A stretch of 64,000 nucleotides of DNA from assembly GCF_024609325.1 (NCBI RefSeq), contig NZ_JANHMQ010000002.1, positions 62,001-126,000 on the forward strand. The letters run 5' to 3'. Below the pieces are notes generated by a model. It worked only from the letters and a program-made list of their open reading frames with translations. It made no database searches and was not told the origin of the DNA. Positions 41,751-52,723 of this stretch are shown piece after piece. Numbering within the stretch: the first letter of the stretch is position 1; the number at the start of each line of letters is the position of its first letter. The DNA is from Geothrix fuzhouensis. Its GTDB lineage: Bacteria > Acidobacteriota > Holophagae > Holophagales > Holophagaceae. A program made the position numbers and the translations under genes.

Positions 41751-41797
41751 TCCGATGGAAATGTGCGATAACTGATCTAGTGCCTTGGTGGAGCCCC

Positions 41798-42472
41798 ATG
41801 CCTCAAGCAGTCCTCAATCTGAGAAGGATCGAGTTCCTGGCCGGGTTGCCGATGAACGCGGCGGAGGAACTGGCCAGCATCGCCGAGATGAGGCGGTTCC
41901 CTGACGGCGCCCGGGTGTACACCCAGGGCGACCAGGTCCCCGGCGTCTACGTGGTGGTGAAGGGTGGCCTCAAGGTCTTCCGCACGGACGGACGCGGCCG
42001 GGTGCAGGTGCTCCAGTTCCTCAAGGTCGGGGACTGCGTGGGCGAGGTGGCCGTGTTCGATGGTGCGTCCATCGCCTCCAGCGCCGAGTCCCACGGCGAG
42101 ACCGAGTGCTGGCTGATCCCTTCCGCCCCCTTGCGCCAGATCGTCCACCGCCATCCGGAAGTGGCCGAGATGCTCATCCACCACTTCGCCGCCAAGGTGC
42201 GCCACCTGGTGACCCTGGTGGAGACCCTCAGCCTGCACAGCGTGCCGGAGCGCGTGGCCCAGCTGCTGCTGGAGGCCCATGAATCCCACCCCATGCGGTC
42301 TCTGGTGGAATTCCAGGAGACCCAGGAGGACCTGGCCCAGTGCATCGGCGCCAGCCGCGAGGCCTTCAGCCGAGCCCTGCGTCTGCTGACGGACCTCGGC
42401 CTCATCCAGAGCACGTTCCCGGTGGTGCGCATCCTGGACCTGGGGAAGCTGCAGCGGTACGCGAAGGGCTGA
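41798..42472 (+). CDS. Crp/Fnr-family transcriptional regulator
   Basis: A 224-residue regulator. The N-terminal cyclic-nucleotide-binding-type barrel contains DGARVYTQGDQVPGVYVVVKGGLKVF and GDCVGEVAVFDG. A long dimer helix (about 125-145) leads to the C-terminal helix-turn-helix ETQEDLAQCIGASREAFSRALRLL. The recognition-helix pattern S-R-E-A-F-S-R resembles the E-x-x-S-R of Crp/Fnr. It lacks the N-terminal cysteine cluster of oxygen-sensing Fnr. GGAG precedes ATG 41798. A Crp-type palindrome lies upstream of it and of a decaheme cytochrome, making it the likely regulator of electron-transfer genes. Its ligand is unknown. Confidence 0.9.
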   Translation: MPQAVLNLRRIEFLAGLPMNAAEELASIAEMRRFPDGARVYTQGDQVPGVYVVVKGGLKVFRTDGRGRVQVLQFLKVGDCVGEVAVFDGASIASSAESHGETECWLIPSAPLRQIVHRHPEVAEMLIHHFAAKVRHLVTLVETLSLHSVPERVAQLLLEAHESHPMRSLVEFQETQEDLAQCIGASREAFSRALRLLTDLGLIQSTFPVVRILDLGKLQRYAKG

Positions 42473-42496
42473 GCCGCGGCACTCAACTGTCGACTT

Positions 42497-42531
42497 TGCG
42501 AAACGAGGCGCCATCGGCGCCTCGTTTCGCA
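42497..42531. terminator. Strong terminator between crp-like gene and moeA
   Basis: A perfect 16-bp stem TGCGAAACGAGGCGCC with loop ATC, between two convergent genes. It can serve both directions, although T-runs are short. Confidence 0.8.
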
Positions 42532-42537
42532 GCTGAG

Positions 42538-43677
42538 CTACACGACCGTCAGGTAGCGGGTCTTCACCCCTGCCTCTAGGCCACCCACGTCAATCCAGGC
42601 GAAGGCATCGGCCTTGGCCAGGGTGACGAGATCGGCGGAACCCTTGCCAGGCAGTGGTTCGAGACGGCCCTCCGCCAAGCGGCAGGGGTGCAGCAAGGGG
42701 CGGTCGCCCTTGTGCTTCACGGAGGCAGCCAGGCGGGCGTGCCGCCAGGGATCGGGCAGGGCGCGGCCCTCCAGTTTCGCCAGGGCGACGGGGAGGAACA
42801 GCAGCGCATTGAGGTAGGCGGATACGGGGTTCCCGGGCAGGCCGAGCACCAGCAGATCGCCCAGCTGGGCCGCCAGCATGGGCTTGCCGGGCTTGAGGCG
42901 GATCTTGTGGAAGAGGACCTCCGCCCCGAGATCTTTCAGAACCGCGGGCAGGTGGTCGTGCGCGCCCATGCTCACGCCGCCGGAGGTCATGAGAATGCGG
43001 GCGCCGCCGGGGTTCCGCAGGGCCGCCGCCAGGGCCGCCGGATCGTCTGGCAGGGCGGGACGCCGCTCCACCTCGGCCCCCAGGGCGTGGGCCAGGGCCA
43101 CCAGCATGGGGCCGTTGGAATCGCGGATCTGGTGTGGCGCTGGATCGGCCACCAGCTCATCGCCCGTGGACGCCACGGCCACGCGGATGCGCGAGGGTGC
43201 GGGTAACGGGCGACCGACCCAGGCGCGCAGGGCCGTCCGGGCTACGTTGATGGCCTGGTCTGCGGGCAGCAGCAGATCCCCGGCCCGGGCTTGGCCGGCT
43301 CGGCGGCGCACATGATCGCCGGGCTCGGCAGTCTCCCCCGGATGAATCAGGCCGTCCGCCTCGCGCAGCTGCTCGACGGGCAGGATGGCATCCGCGCCTG
43401 CCGGGAGGGCCGCGCCGGTCATGATGCGCACTGCGGTCCCGGGGGTCACCGTGAAGGCCGCGGGATCATCCCCGGCGTACAGGGTGCCCAGCAGCCGCCG
43501 CGGCGCGCGTCCCTCCTCCGAGCGCAGGGCCACACCGTCCATGGCGGCGAGGTCGGCTGCTGGATCGTCCCGGTCCGCCCGCACCTCCGGGAAAGCGGGC
43601 GCGGGAAGGGCCGCCCAGAGACGGGCCAGGGCCTCGTCCAGGGGCAGCAGGTCGGGATGGTCGCAGCTCATGGCCAT
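42538..43677 (-). CDS. moeA: Molybdopterin molybdenumtransferase
   Basis: A 379-residue enzyme that inserts molybdate into adenylated molybdopterin. The N-terminal part has AAMDGVALR and RIMTGAALPAGADAILPVEQ. The MoCF_BD domain has VAVASTGDEL, RDSNGPMLVALA, ILMTSGGVSMGAHDHL and FHKIRLKPGKPM. The LGLPGNPVSA loop precedes the C-terminal domain. It is the last gene of the Mo-enzyme operon, 37 bp after the HPP gene, so cofactor supply is coupled to the enzyme. A strong terminator follows. Confidence 0.95.
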   Translation of the reverse strand: MAMSCDHPDLLPLDEALARLWAALPAPAFPEVRADRDDPAADLAAMDGVALRSEEGRAPRRLLGTLYAGDDPAAFTVTPGTAVRIMTGAALPAGADAILPVEQLREADGLIHPGETAEPGDHVRRRAGQARAGDLLLPADQAINVARTALRAWVGRPLPAPSRIRVAVASTGDELVADPAPHQIRDSNGPMLVALAHALGAEVERRPALPDDPAALAAALRNPGGARILMTSGGVSMGAHDHLPAVLKDLGAEVLFHKIRLKPGKPMLAAQLGDLLVLGLPGNPVSAYLNALLFLPVALAKLEGRALPDPWRHARLAASVKHKGDRPLLHPCRLAEGRLEPLPGKGSADLVTLAKADAFAWIDVGGLEAGVKTRYLTVV

Positions 43678-43714
43678 GCTCCGATGCTACTCCCGGAGGC
43701 GGCCGGCACCCCGG

Positions 43715-44335
43715 TCATGGGCGGGCGGGAGGCGTCCGTTTGGCCCAGAGAGGATAGTCGATGCCTGCCAGCCGGTTGATGAGGATGGCCTGGACGGTCA
43801 GCAGGGCCACCGCCAGCAGCATGATGGCGAGGTGCATGGGCTTGGTGATGATGCCCAGCGAGACGATGAGCGTCGTGGCGCCCGCGGGGGGATGGGCCGC
43901 CTTGAAGAGGATCATGAGGGCGCCCGTGGCGGCCAGGGACAGGGCGGCGGCGGCGATGCGGGCGGGATCCACACCCATGACCATGGCCGGGGGCGCATGC
44001 TGCAGGCCCACCAGGCAGAGCGCGCCATAGCCGCAGGCGATGCCGATGATGTGACCGTAGATGGTGTGGCGGGGGCTGGCAGAGGGTAGGGTGGGCGAGA
44101 AGAAAAAGAGGAACGCCGTGGGCCCCAGCGAAGGAAAGACGAACGGTGTCCGGGTGAGCATGGCCAGACCTGCCAGCAGGCCGATGGTGACCAGGCCGTT
44201 GATGAACATGAAGGCGGCCCAGAGCTGGCGTTCGGGGAACTGCCCCAGAAGCGCCGTGAGGCGGAACCTTGCCATCAGGCCGCGGGTGACGCTGGGCTCC
44301 AGCAGCTCCAGGGGGGGGCGGCGATCGGGGGTCAT
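43715..44335 (-). CDS. HPP-family membrane protein
   Basis: A 206-residue membrane protein with about four to five helices. It carries the family motif AAHPPAGATTLIVSLG and the earlier LGPTAFLFFFSPTLPSASPRHTIYGH. HPP proteins of plants and cyanobacteria are linked to nitrite transport. In this Mo-enzyme operon a role in nitrite or nitrate movement is plausible but inferred. It starts 40 bp after a small membrane protein gene and is followed closely by moeA. Confidence 0.85.
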   Translation of the reverse strand: MTPDRRPPLELLEPSVTRGLMARFRLTALLGQFPERQLWAAFMFINGLVTIGLLAGLAMLTRTPFVFPSLGPTAFLFFFSPTLPSASPRHTIYGHIIGIACGYGALCLVGLQHAPPAMVMGVDPARIAAAALSLAATGALMILFKAAHPPAGATTLIVSLGIITKPMHLAIMLLAVALLTVQAILINRLAGIDYPLWAKRTPPARP

Positions 44336-44375
44336 GGCATCTCCATCGAGGGCGAGGTCCGGGCGTTGGGTGGGG

Positions 44376-44603
44376 TCAGGATTCGGGCCCGTCGTCGAGG
44401 CGCGGCGCCTTGAAGGCCAGGAAAAGGGCCACGACAGTCAGCACCAGCGACGCGGAGAAGGCGCCTGGAAGCAGGGCCCGCTGGCCGTCCAGCACGGACT
44501 GGAGCACGGTCTCGAACAGATAGAGCTGGACGGCCAGGATCAGGAGCGTCACCCCAAGGGCGACATCGGAGAAATGGCCTTGGCGTGGGCGGGGCTGGTT
44601 CAT
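44376..44603 (-). CDS. Small two-helix membrane protein (DUF6755-like)
   Basis: A 75-residue protein with two hydrophobic helices (about 13-33, VALGVTLLILAVQLYLF, and about 45-65, LPGAFSASLVLTVVALFLAF). Its start overlaps the Rieske gene stop by four bases (ATGA), so it is translated with it. Size and place suggest an accessory or quinone-side membrane piece of the complex. The DUF assignment comes from memory of similar operons and is uncertain. Confidence 0.55.
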   Translation of the reverse strand: MNQPRPRQGHFSDVALGVTLLILAVQLYLFETVLQSVLDGQRALLPGAFSASLVLTVVALFLAFKAPRLDDGPES

Positions 44604-45157
44604 GACCGCACCTCCATCCTGGTATCACGGGGACAGGCGGCGGCCCGCGTGGGAACATTCGTGGGCTTGGGCAGCTCGCCCACGGCCCAGAGGCTGCCAT
44701 CGGCGCGCGTCTCCAGGGCAATGCCCGAGAGGGGGCGGGTCGGGGGACCCTGCACCGGAAAGCCCCGGTCCACTTCGAAGAAACCCTCGTGGCAGGGGCA
44801 CTCCAGTCGTTCGCCCCGGAAGCGCACGGCGCAGCCCAGGTGGGTGCAAGTCTGTCGGTACGCCTTCAGCTCGCCGGTGGGCGTGCGAAGCAGGATGCAG
44901 CGGTCCTGGGCGTCGCGGAAGGTGAAGAGCCGGCTCTGGCCCGGTTGGAGGTCCGAGGCGCGGCCCAGGGCCACGGCCAGCTCGTGGGTTCCGGTCGGCT
45001 CCGGGGCCGTTTCCAGGGGTTTCTTGCGCAGCCACAGGTAGCCGATGCCGGCGGTGAACCCAGCGCTCACCACGGCCAGGAAGCGGGCAAACTCGCGGCG
45101 GGAGAAGTGGCCCTCCTCGGCGAGATCCAGGGGGAAGGCGCGACGCCACCAGCTCAT
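44600..45157 (-). CDS. Rieske [2Fe-2S] protein
   Basis: A 185-residue protein with an N-terminal SRREFARFLAV stretch followed by a membrane helix (about 26-42), resembling a Tat-type anchor. The Rieske domain has cluster motifs CTHLGC and CPCHEGFF, giving the Cys-His/Cys-His ligands. It is encoded in one operon with the Mo enzyme and an FeS protein. Start and stop overlap with neighbours (TGATG and ATGA). It probably carries electrons between quinone and the Mo enzyme on the outer face of the membrane. The direction of flow is not shown by sequence. Confidence 0.88.
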   Translation of the reverse strand: MSWWRRAFPLDLAEEGHFSRREFARFLAVVSAGFTAGIGYLWLRKKPLETAPEPTGTHELAVALGRASDLQPGQSRLFTFRDAQDRCILLRTPTGELKAYRQTCTHLGCAVRFRGERLECPCHEGFFEVDRGFPVQGPPTRPLSGIALETRADGSLWAVGELPKPTNVPTRAAACPRDTRMEVRS

Positions 45158-45737
45158 CAGAGGCCTCCATCGATCAGCAAAGCCGCGTCCAGGTGCAGGG
45201 GCGTGTCCGGATCGGGCACCATGATGGCGTTCCTAGTTTTCACCCGCACGCTGCCGATGAGGAAGTCGCGCAGGGGCTTGTTGTGGCGCAGGTTCGCCAC
45301 CTCGTCCTTGCGGACGAAGAGCAGGGCCTGGCTGGGGCACACCGTGGCGCACATGGGCTTGTGGCCCACGGAGGTGCGGTCGTAGCAGAGGTCGCACTTG
45401 AGCATCTGCTCCAGGCCCGAGAACACGATGGGCACCCCGAAGGGGCAGCTCAGCTCGCAGTTCTGGCAGCCGATGCAGCGGGGCTTCTGGGCCGCATGCA
45501 CCACGCCGTCCTCGCTGCGCTTGATGGCGTCCGAAGGGCACACCTGGGCGCAGATGGGGTCCTCGCAGTGCATGCAGACCGTGGGCACCGTCTGCGGGCT
45601 GTCGAAGCGGTCCATCTCGTCCAGGTGGATCATGGAGCGGCCGCGGTGGGTGCCGCACTCGGCGCAGGCACCCACGCAGGAGCGGCAGCCGATGCAGCGC
45701 TGCGGGTCAATAAAGAAGCCGTAGTCCTGGGGCACCA

Positions 45738-45738
<1 letters not shown>
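45157..45738 (-). CDS. Four-cluster ferredoxin subunit (DmsB/NrfC/NarH-like)
   Basis: A 193-residue iron-sulfur protein with four Cys groups: CIGCRSCVGACAECG, CMHCEDPICAQVCPSDA, CIGCQNCELSCPFG, and CDLCYDRTSVGHKPMC with ATVCPSQAL. This is the electron-transfer subunit pattern of DMSO-reductase-family complexes. It has no signal peptide, so it either works in the cytoplasm or travels with a Tat-exported partner. The start overlaps the Mo-enzyme stop by one base (TGATG). Confidence 0.9.
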
Positions 45739-47999
<2,261 letters not shown>

Positions 48000-48006
48000 G
48001 AAAACC

Positions 48007-49119
48007 TCAGGACTTCATGCTGATGGGATCGGAAATGGGTTCTGCATACACGGGGATCGTGGCGAAGGGATCAAAGGCGCCATGCAGCCGCGCGCCCTGG
48101 GCCTTCGCCACCAGGCGCCGCTTGCACATGGGGCACAGGTCCAGGTGGTGCACCGTCCCCCCATGTCGCGCGCCATCCAGCTCAAGCACCTTCCAGAGGG
48201 CTTCCAGGTCCCGGCGCTGGTTGGCCCGGATGAAGCCTGCGCCACAGCCCTTGCAGGCCAGGCGGCCCTCGGCCTCGCCCTCAGCCTTGTAGATGGCCAC
48301 GCCCACCTGAGCGGGTCGCTGGACGATGTGGAAGAGCTTCCCGAAGGGCAGGCCGAGGAGCAGGAGGATCACGGTCAGCTCGTGAAGGTAGGCCAGTGTG
48401 CCGAAGTTGCGGCCCTGGAGCCACTTCTCCGAGGCGGTGAGCATGAGGCCCGTCGTGCTCACGGCGATGAGCAGCACCAGGGGCAGCAGGTCCAGGTCGA
48501 AGCGCTGGGTGGCCGCATCGCCCTCGTCCTGCTTCCGGCGGATGAGGCTGAGGGCGCAACCCGCGATCACCATGGCGGCAGCCAGGTCCAGGACATGGAA
48601 GCTCACGAAGGCCTGGAAGCTGCCCAGCGGAAAGGACCCGGCGGGAATGCCGAAGAGCCAGGCCTGGTAGCGGTCCGGGTTCAGACCGTCACTGGTGAAG
48701 CGAACCCATCCAAACACCAGGGGCAGGGTCACGGCGAAACCCAGCATGCAGCCCCAGGCCAGGAGCGCGTGGGCGCCCCACCGCTTCAGGGAGCGCTTCT
48801 CGATGAAGCGCTGGAGGAAGATCTGGTCCAGCGTCAGCACGGCCATGCGCGGCAGGGCCTTGAGGGCCTTCGGGGAGAGCAGCGTGCGGAGGGTGTGCCA
48901 GAAGTACATCCGCGTGGCGGGCCGTTCGATCCAGGAGAAGTAGCGGTAGGCCACGCCGAAGCAGGCGAAGAGGGTGGCCAGCAGGTAGCCCAGGAGGGCG
49001 GGGTCGAGCCAGCGCCCGCCCCGGCTACCCAGGGCCACGGCACCACCGAGGGCCAAGGTGGCGAGGGCAGCTCCTAGCAGGGGGCGGGGCTCAAGATCGA
49101 GTTCGGCGAAGACACTCAT
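48007..49119 (-). CDS. NarI-like membrane cytochrome b with C-terminal Cys motifs
   Basis: A 370-residue membrane protein. About six hydrophobic helices span residues 15-290, with His residues in [22 protein letters not shown] and [13 protein letters not shown] that could bind heme b. The C-terminal soluble part (about 290-350) holds two CxxC pairs, CKGCGAGF and CPMCKRRL, which could bind a metal or cluster. It is the first gene of the operon and would link quinone to the soluble Mo/FeS subunits. A palindrome before it is a possible Rrf2 operator. Not a close NarI by eye. Confidence 0.7.
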   Translation of the reverse strand: MSVFAELDLEPRPLLGAALATLALGGAVALGSRGGRWLDPALLGYLLATLFACFGVAYRYFSWIERPATRMYFWHTLRTLLSPKALKALPRMAVLTLDQIFLQRFIEKRSLKRWGAHALLAWGCMLGFAVTLPLVFGWVRFTSDGLNPDRYQAWLFGIPAGSFPLGSFQAFVSFHVLDLAAAMVIAGCALSLIRRKQDEGDAATQRFDLDLLPLVLLIAVSTTGLMLTASEKWLQGRNFGTLAYLHELTVILLLLGLPFGKLFHIVQRPAQVGVAIYKAEGEAEGRLACKGCGAGFIRANQRRDLEALWKVLELDGARHGGTVHHLDLCPMCKRRLVAKAQGARLHGAFDPFATIPVYAEPISDPISMKS

Positions 49120-49157
49120 GGCGGGGGCTCCGAAGCGTCAAGCAGATTGCATGGAAA

Positions 49158-49173
49158 AGGACTGGAGAGTCCT
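49158..49173. promoter_or_regulatory. Candidate Rrf2 operator before the Mo-enzyme operon
   Basis: AGGACT-GGAG-AGTCCT is a palindrome in the gap between rrf2 and the NarI-like gene. On the minus strand a -10-like TAAATT touches it, so binding would repress the operon. The Rrf2 gene stands directly upstream. Confidence 0.5.
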
Positions 49174-49223
49174 AATTTAGGGCAAAACCAAAGCGGTTCA
49201 AGGCTCGAGATCCTGGGCCTGGG

Positions 49224-49670
49224 TCAGGGCTTTTCGCAGGGCGGACGGCCCTTGCCATCTTTCTGGTGCCGCAGGTCCATGAGCTGCAGGTCCCGGATGG
49301 TGGCCTCGGTCATGGAGGTGGCCACCTGGGCCTTCACGGCGCCCCAGGCCTCGTGCAGGGGGCAGGGGTGATCGCCGCCGCAGGTGGGGAAGCCCATGAT
49401 GCAGCCATCCATGGAATTCGGGCCCTCCAGGGCGATGACGACTTCGCCCACGGTGATCCGGTGGGAAGGCCGGAGCAGGCGGAAGCCACCCTTGGGACCG
49501 CGCACGGATTCGAGGATCTCGGCCTGCACCAGGCCCTGGAGGATCTTCGCCAAGTAGGGGCCGGGCAGTTCCAGGCGGGCGGACAGATCCTTGGCCAGGC
49601 AGTAGCTCCCATCCTCGGGGAGGGCAGCCAGAGCCCTGAGGGCATAGCCAGTGGCGGTCGAGAAGAGCAT
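49224..49670 (-). CDS. Rrf2-family regulator with three conserved-type cysteines
   Basis: A 148-residue winged-helix regulator. The N-terminus MLFSTATGYALRALAAL and the wing ESVRGPKGGFRLLRP are typical. Three cysteines, DGCIMGFPTCGGDHPC (spacing C-x6-C-x5-C), match the usual iron-sulfur-binding loop of NsrR, IscR and related proteins. It lies just upstream of the Mo-enzyme operon, in the same direction. An NsrR-like role (nitric oxide or Fe-S sensing) is inferred from the neighbours. ATTCCGGAAT (49669-49678) overlaps its start codon and may be an autoregulatory site. Confidence 0.85.
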   Translation of the reverse strand: MLFSTATGYALRALAALPEDGSYCLAKDLSARLELPGPYLAKILQGLVQAEILESVRGPKGGFRLLRPSHRITVGEVVIALEGPNSMDGCIMGFPTCGGDHPCPLHEAWGAVKAQVATSMTEATIRDLQLMDLRHQKDGKGRPPCEKP

Positions 49671-49693
49671 TCCGGAATGATACTTCTGATTTA

Positions 49694-49708
49694 AGGGGGC
49701 AACCCCCT
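49694..49708 (-). terminator. Short hairpin after the YwiC-like gene
   Basis: AGGGGG-CAA-CCCCCT-type hairpin. On the minus strand it is followed by TTAAATC, a weak terminator between the ywiC-like gene and rrf2. Confidence 0.5.
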
Positions 49709-49752
49709 GATTCTGGAGTCCATCTCCATTTGTGCCCGATTTGTGATCGAGG

Positions 49753-50520
49753 TCAGAGCAGGGCGCGCCACAGAAGCAGGAGCCCCAGCACGCTCAAGCC
49801 CCCCTCACGCCAGCCGAGCGTGCGGGCCGGGAGGGGCCGGTAAGGCGCCAGGGCACGGAGGTAGAGCAGCCCGGTCCACCCGGTCCAGACGAGCCCGGCA
49901 ATGCCCCGGGGGGCCAGCAGCAGGGCCGAGGCCCCGATCAGCAGCAGGTGGAGGACATGGACGGGGATCCGGCGCCGGTCCAGCTCCGCCGCGGCCAGCT
50001 TGTGGGCATGGCCCAGGAGGCGCCGCACATGGGCCAGATTGGCGCCGCCCACCAGCGTGGCGAAGAGCCAGGCCCGACCGGCCTCGAGCAGGGGTGCTGC
50101 CCCGGCGGCGAGGATGGCGGCGGCCAGGCCGGCGAAGGCCCCCTGGGCCGCCAGCTCCACGGCCAGCGAGCGCACCGCCCGCTGCAGGTCAGCCCGCAGG
50201 GCCAGGAGAACCAAGGGGGCCACGCAGGCCAAGGGGATCAGGAATCGCCAGCCTGAAATAACCAAGGCTGTGAGTCCGAACCCTGCCGAGAGGGCTCCAA
50301 ACAAGAGGAGCGCGCGGAATTGAAGGGCGTCCCGTTGGCCCGTGAGCACGCGGCGGAGGGAAGGGCGGGCGAGGAAGAAGGCCAGGGCGGCCAGTCCCAG
50401 GCAGAGGCCACCCGCGCTCGGGCGGAGCAGGAGTCCCAGCACCAGCGGGAAGCCCAGCATGAACCAGCTGCCATGCTCGGCCGGCAGGAGGGTGCGCCAG
50501 GGGGGGAGAACTCGGGACAT
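49753..50520 (-). CDS. YwiC-like membrane protein
   Basis: A 255-residue membrane protein with about seven to eight hydrophobic helices. The N-terminal motif LLPAEHGSWFMLGFPLVLGLL matches the P-x-EHG-x-W signature of YwiC. The later HKLAAAELDRRRIPVHVLHLL is also conserved-looking. ywiC of Bacillus subtilis lies in the narK-fnr-narGHJI region. Its presence here next to the Mo-enzyme operon supports a nitrate-respiration setting, though its function is unknown. Confidence 0.8.
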   Translation of the reverse strand: MSRVLPPWRTLLPAEHGSWFMLGFPLVLGLLLRPSAGGLCLGLAALAFFLARPSLRRVLTGQRDALQFRALLLFGALSAGFGLTALVISGWRFLIPLACVAPLVLLALRADLQRAVRSLAVELAAQGAFAGLAAAILAAGAAPLLEAGRAWLFATLVGGANLAHVRRLLGHAHKLAAAELDRRRIPVHVLHLLLIGASALLLAPRGIAGLVWTGWTGLLYLRALAPYRPLPARTLGWREGGLSVLGLLLLWRALL

Positions 50521-50583
50521 TTCGGTCCTTTCAGGTCCGAAATAGAGTCTGACCGCAATCGGGCCCTGCGGCCATGCAGGAGA

Positions 50584-52722
50584 TCACACTTCCGAGGCGA
50601 TGAGCCGCAGCCCCTCCATGGCCTCTTCCATGGTGAGGAAGACGGGCAGGCCAGCTTCCCGCAGGCCCTGGCGGTAGGCGTCGTAGATAGCGCCTCCTTC
50701 CACAGCCACGCCCAGCCACTTGCCGTGCTTCCGGGCCAGGTTCGCCAGGGCGCTCGCGAAAGGGCCGAAGGCGGCCGGATCGCTGGTGTTCAAGCGCCTG
50801 GTCAGGGGCACCAGACCCACCACCACCACATCGGCTTCCGAGGCCAGCAGCAGATCGGCGCTGGCCAAGTAGGCGGCCTCGTCGGCCATGGGCGTGAGGT
50901 CCAGGGGCAGGCGGGGGCTGACAAGCCCGGTGAGGCCGTGGGTTTCGATGGTGGCGGCGAGGGCTGTGCCCTCGGCTTCCGTGAGCTTCGCGCCCCGGAA
51001 GGGACCCGTCAGCAGGTCGGCGGAGGCCACGGACTCGAAGCCCGCATTGGTCACGATGGCCACCCGGTGGGGCGTCCCCGCGGCGTAGGTGGCCAGCCAG
51101 GAGAGGGCGGCATCGAAGACCTCGATGCGCTCGGCCAGCATGGCGCCGGCCCGCCGGAGCACGCTGGCCTGGAGGGCGTGATCGCCCGCCAGGGCGCCCG
51201 TGTGGCTGCTGGCGGCGGCCATGCCCTCCTGGCTGCGCCCGCCCTTGTAGAGCAGCACGCGGCGGCCCGCGGCGCGGAGCTGCTTGGTGGCCTGGGCCGT
51301 AGCCTGCAGGTCGCCGGGGGCGAAGCCCTCCAGGTAGGCGCCCACCACCTTCACTGCCGGGTCCGAGCCGAAACCTGCCAGGAAATCCGAACAGCGCAGG
51401 TCCATCTGGTTGCCAATGGCGATGGCGGCCCGCAAACCCAGCTCCGGCCGGCGGCTCAGGCGGGTGATGAGGAAGGCGCCGCTCTGGCTCACCAGGGCCG
51501 CGTGGCCCGGCTTGGGTCGCAGGGGCAGCTTCTCGTCGGGGATGAAGAGGGTGTTCAGATTCAGGTCGGGACTGTAGAGGCCCAGGCCGTTGGGGCCCAC
51601 CAGGGCGGGGGTCCATTTGCCGGCGCGGCGGTGCTCCGCGAGGCAGGCCACGAGCCGCTCGCCGAGGCCTTCGCAGTCGGCGCCGTCGCCCAGGCCACCG
51701 GCCACCAGGTAGACCACCGTGGCGCCGCCACCCTGGCGGCAGAGCTGTTCGACCACATCCAGGGTCAGAGCCGCCGGCAGGGAGAGGATGAGCTGGTCGG
51801 CGGGCGCTGCGGCGAGCTCCGCCACCGAACCAAGGCAGGGAAGGCCCAGGAATTCAGTGGCACCGGGCTTGATGAGGCGGATCGAACCTTCCGGCAGCGT
51901 GGACTGCTGGAGGTTTTCCAGAATGATGCGGCCCACGGTGCCTGCCCGGCTGGAGACGCCGGCCAGCACGATGTTCTTGGGCGCTACCAGCGCCTGGTAC
52001 CAGGCCGGATTCGGGCTGGCGGGTGATTCGGCGGCGGCTGCTTCCAGCGTGCCCACACCGTCCAGGGCGGTGGGCAGGCCGTCACCATCCAGCACCACGG
52101 GGTTCAGCTCCAGCAGGGTGACGCCTTCCCGGTCCAGGCCTTCCGCGGCGCGCCACAGGCCCTGGAGGAAGGCCAGCAGCTTCGGCTCGTCCGTAAGCGC
52201 TTCGGTGCCGCGCTGGCGGCCCAGCCAGGTGCGGCCCAGCCAGTGCTCGCGCAGGTCCGCCAGGGCCTGCTCCGGCTTGCATAGGCCCAACGGCCAGATC
52301 AGGGGCGGGGCCAGGGCGGCCCAGGCGTCGGCCTGGAGGCCACCGATGCCACACACCACCAGCCAGCCCGCGTCCGGATCGCGCTTGAGTGACACCAGTG
52401 CCTCGGTGGGCAGACCCGCCAGGCGCTTGAAGGCCACCTTCTCGCAGACCAGGCCGCCGATCCAGGGATGCTCCGCCACGCGCCCGCGCATGGCCGCGGC
52501 TTCGGTTTTCAGCGCCTCGGCATCGAAGGGGCCGAAGTGGACGGCGCCCTTGTCCGACTTGTGCCAGAGCTGGTCCGCGATGCCCTTGAGCACGATGGGC
52601 TCGCCGTGAGCGAAGGGCAGGGGCCCGGCTTCCAGGAAGCCGTGGCGCGGCACTCGCAGGCCCGCGGCGGCGAGCAGGCCGTAGGCGCGCCCCTCGTGGA
52701 GGAATCCCGTGGTCGTGTGCAT
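50584..52722 (-). CDS. NDP-forming acyl-CoA synthetase (ACD-type)
   Basis: A 712-residue protein with domains in the order ATP-grasp (about 1-225, with LKGIADQLWHKSDKGAVHFG), then CoA-binding (AGVSSRAGTVGRIILENL) and succinyl-CoA-ligase-like domains (ALVGPNGLGLYSPDLNLNTL, HAALVSQSGAFLITRLSRR, and the phospho-His region MAAASSHTGALAGDHAL). The phospho-histidine would be His in SSHTGA. The enzyme converts an acyl-CoA to the acid with ATP or GTP formation. Its operon with an indolepyruvate oxidoreductase suggests an arylacetyl-CoA substrate, so that amino acid breakdown yields ATP. This is inferred from archaeal pathways. Confidence 0.88.
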   Translation of the reverse strand: MHTTTGFLHEGRAYGLLAAAGLRVPRHGFLEAGPLPFAHGEPIVLKGIADQLWHKSDKGAVHFGPFDAEALKTEAAAMRGRVAEHPWIGGLVCEKVAFKRLAGLPTEALVSLKRDPDAGWLVVCGIGGLQADAWAALAPPLIWPLGLCKPEQALADLREHWLGRTWLGRQRGTEALTDEPKLLAFLQGLWRAAEGLDREGVTLLELNPVVLDGDGLPTALDGVGTLEAAAAESPASPNPAWYQALVAPKNIVLAGVSSRAGTVGRIILENLQQSTLPEGSIRLIKPGATEFLGLPCLGSVAELAAAPADQLILSLPAALTLDVVEQLCRQGGGATVVYLVAGGLGDGADCEGLGERLVACLAEHRRAGKWTPALVGPNGLGLYSPDLNLNTLFIPDEKLPLRPKPGHAALVSQSGAFLITRLSRRPELGLRAAIAIGNQMDLRCSDFLAGFGSDPAVKVVGAYLEGFAPGDLQATAQATKQLRAAGRRVLLYKGGRSQEGMAAASSHTGALAGDHALQASVLRRAGAMLAERIEVFDAALSWLATYAAGTPHRVAIVTNAGFESVASADLLTGPFRGAKLTEAEGTALAATIETHGLTGLVSPRLPLDLTPMADEAAYLASADLLLASEADVVVVGLVPLTRRLNTSDPAAFGPFASALANLARKHGKWLGVAVEGGAIYDAYRQGLREAGLPVFLTMEEAMEGLRLIASEV

Positions 52723-52723
52723 G

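Noticed and set aside
41798-42472. Oxygen-sensing Fnr
   Set aside because: The N-terminal cysteine cluster needed for the [4Fe-4S] sensor is absent.
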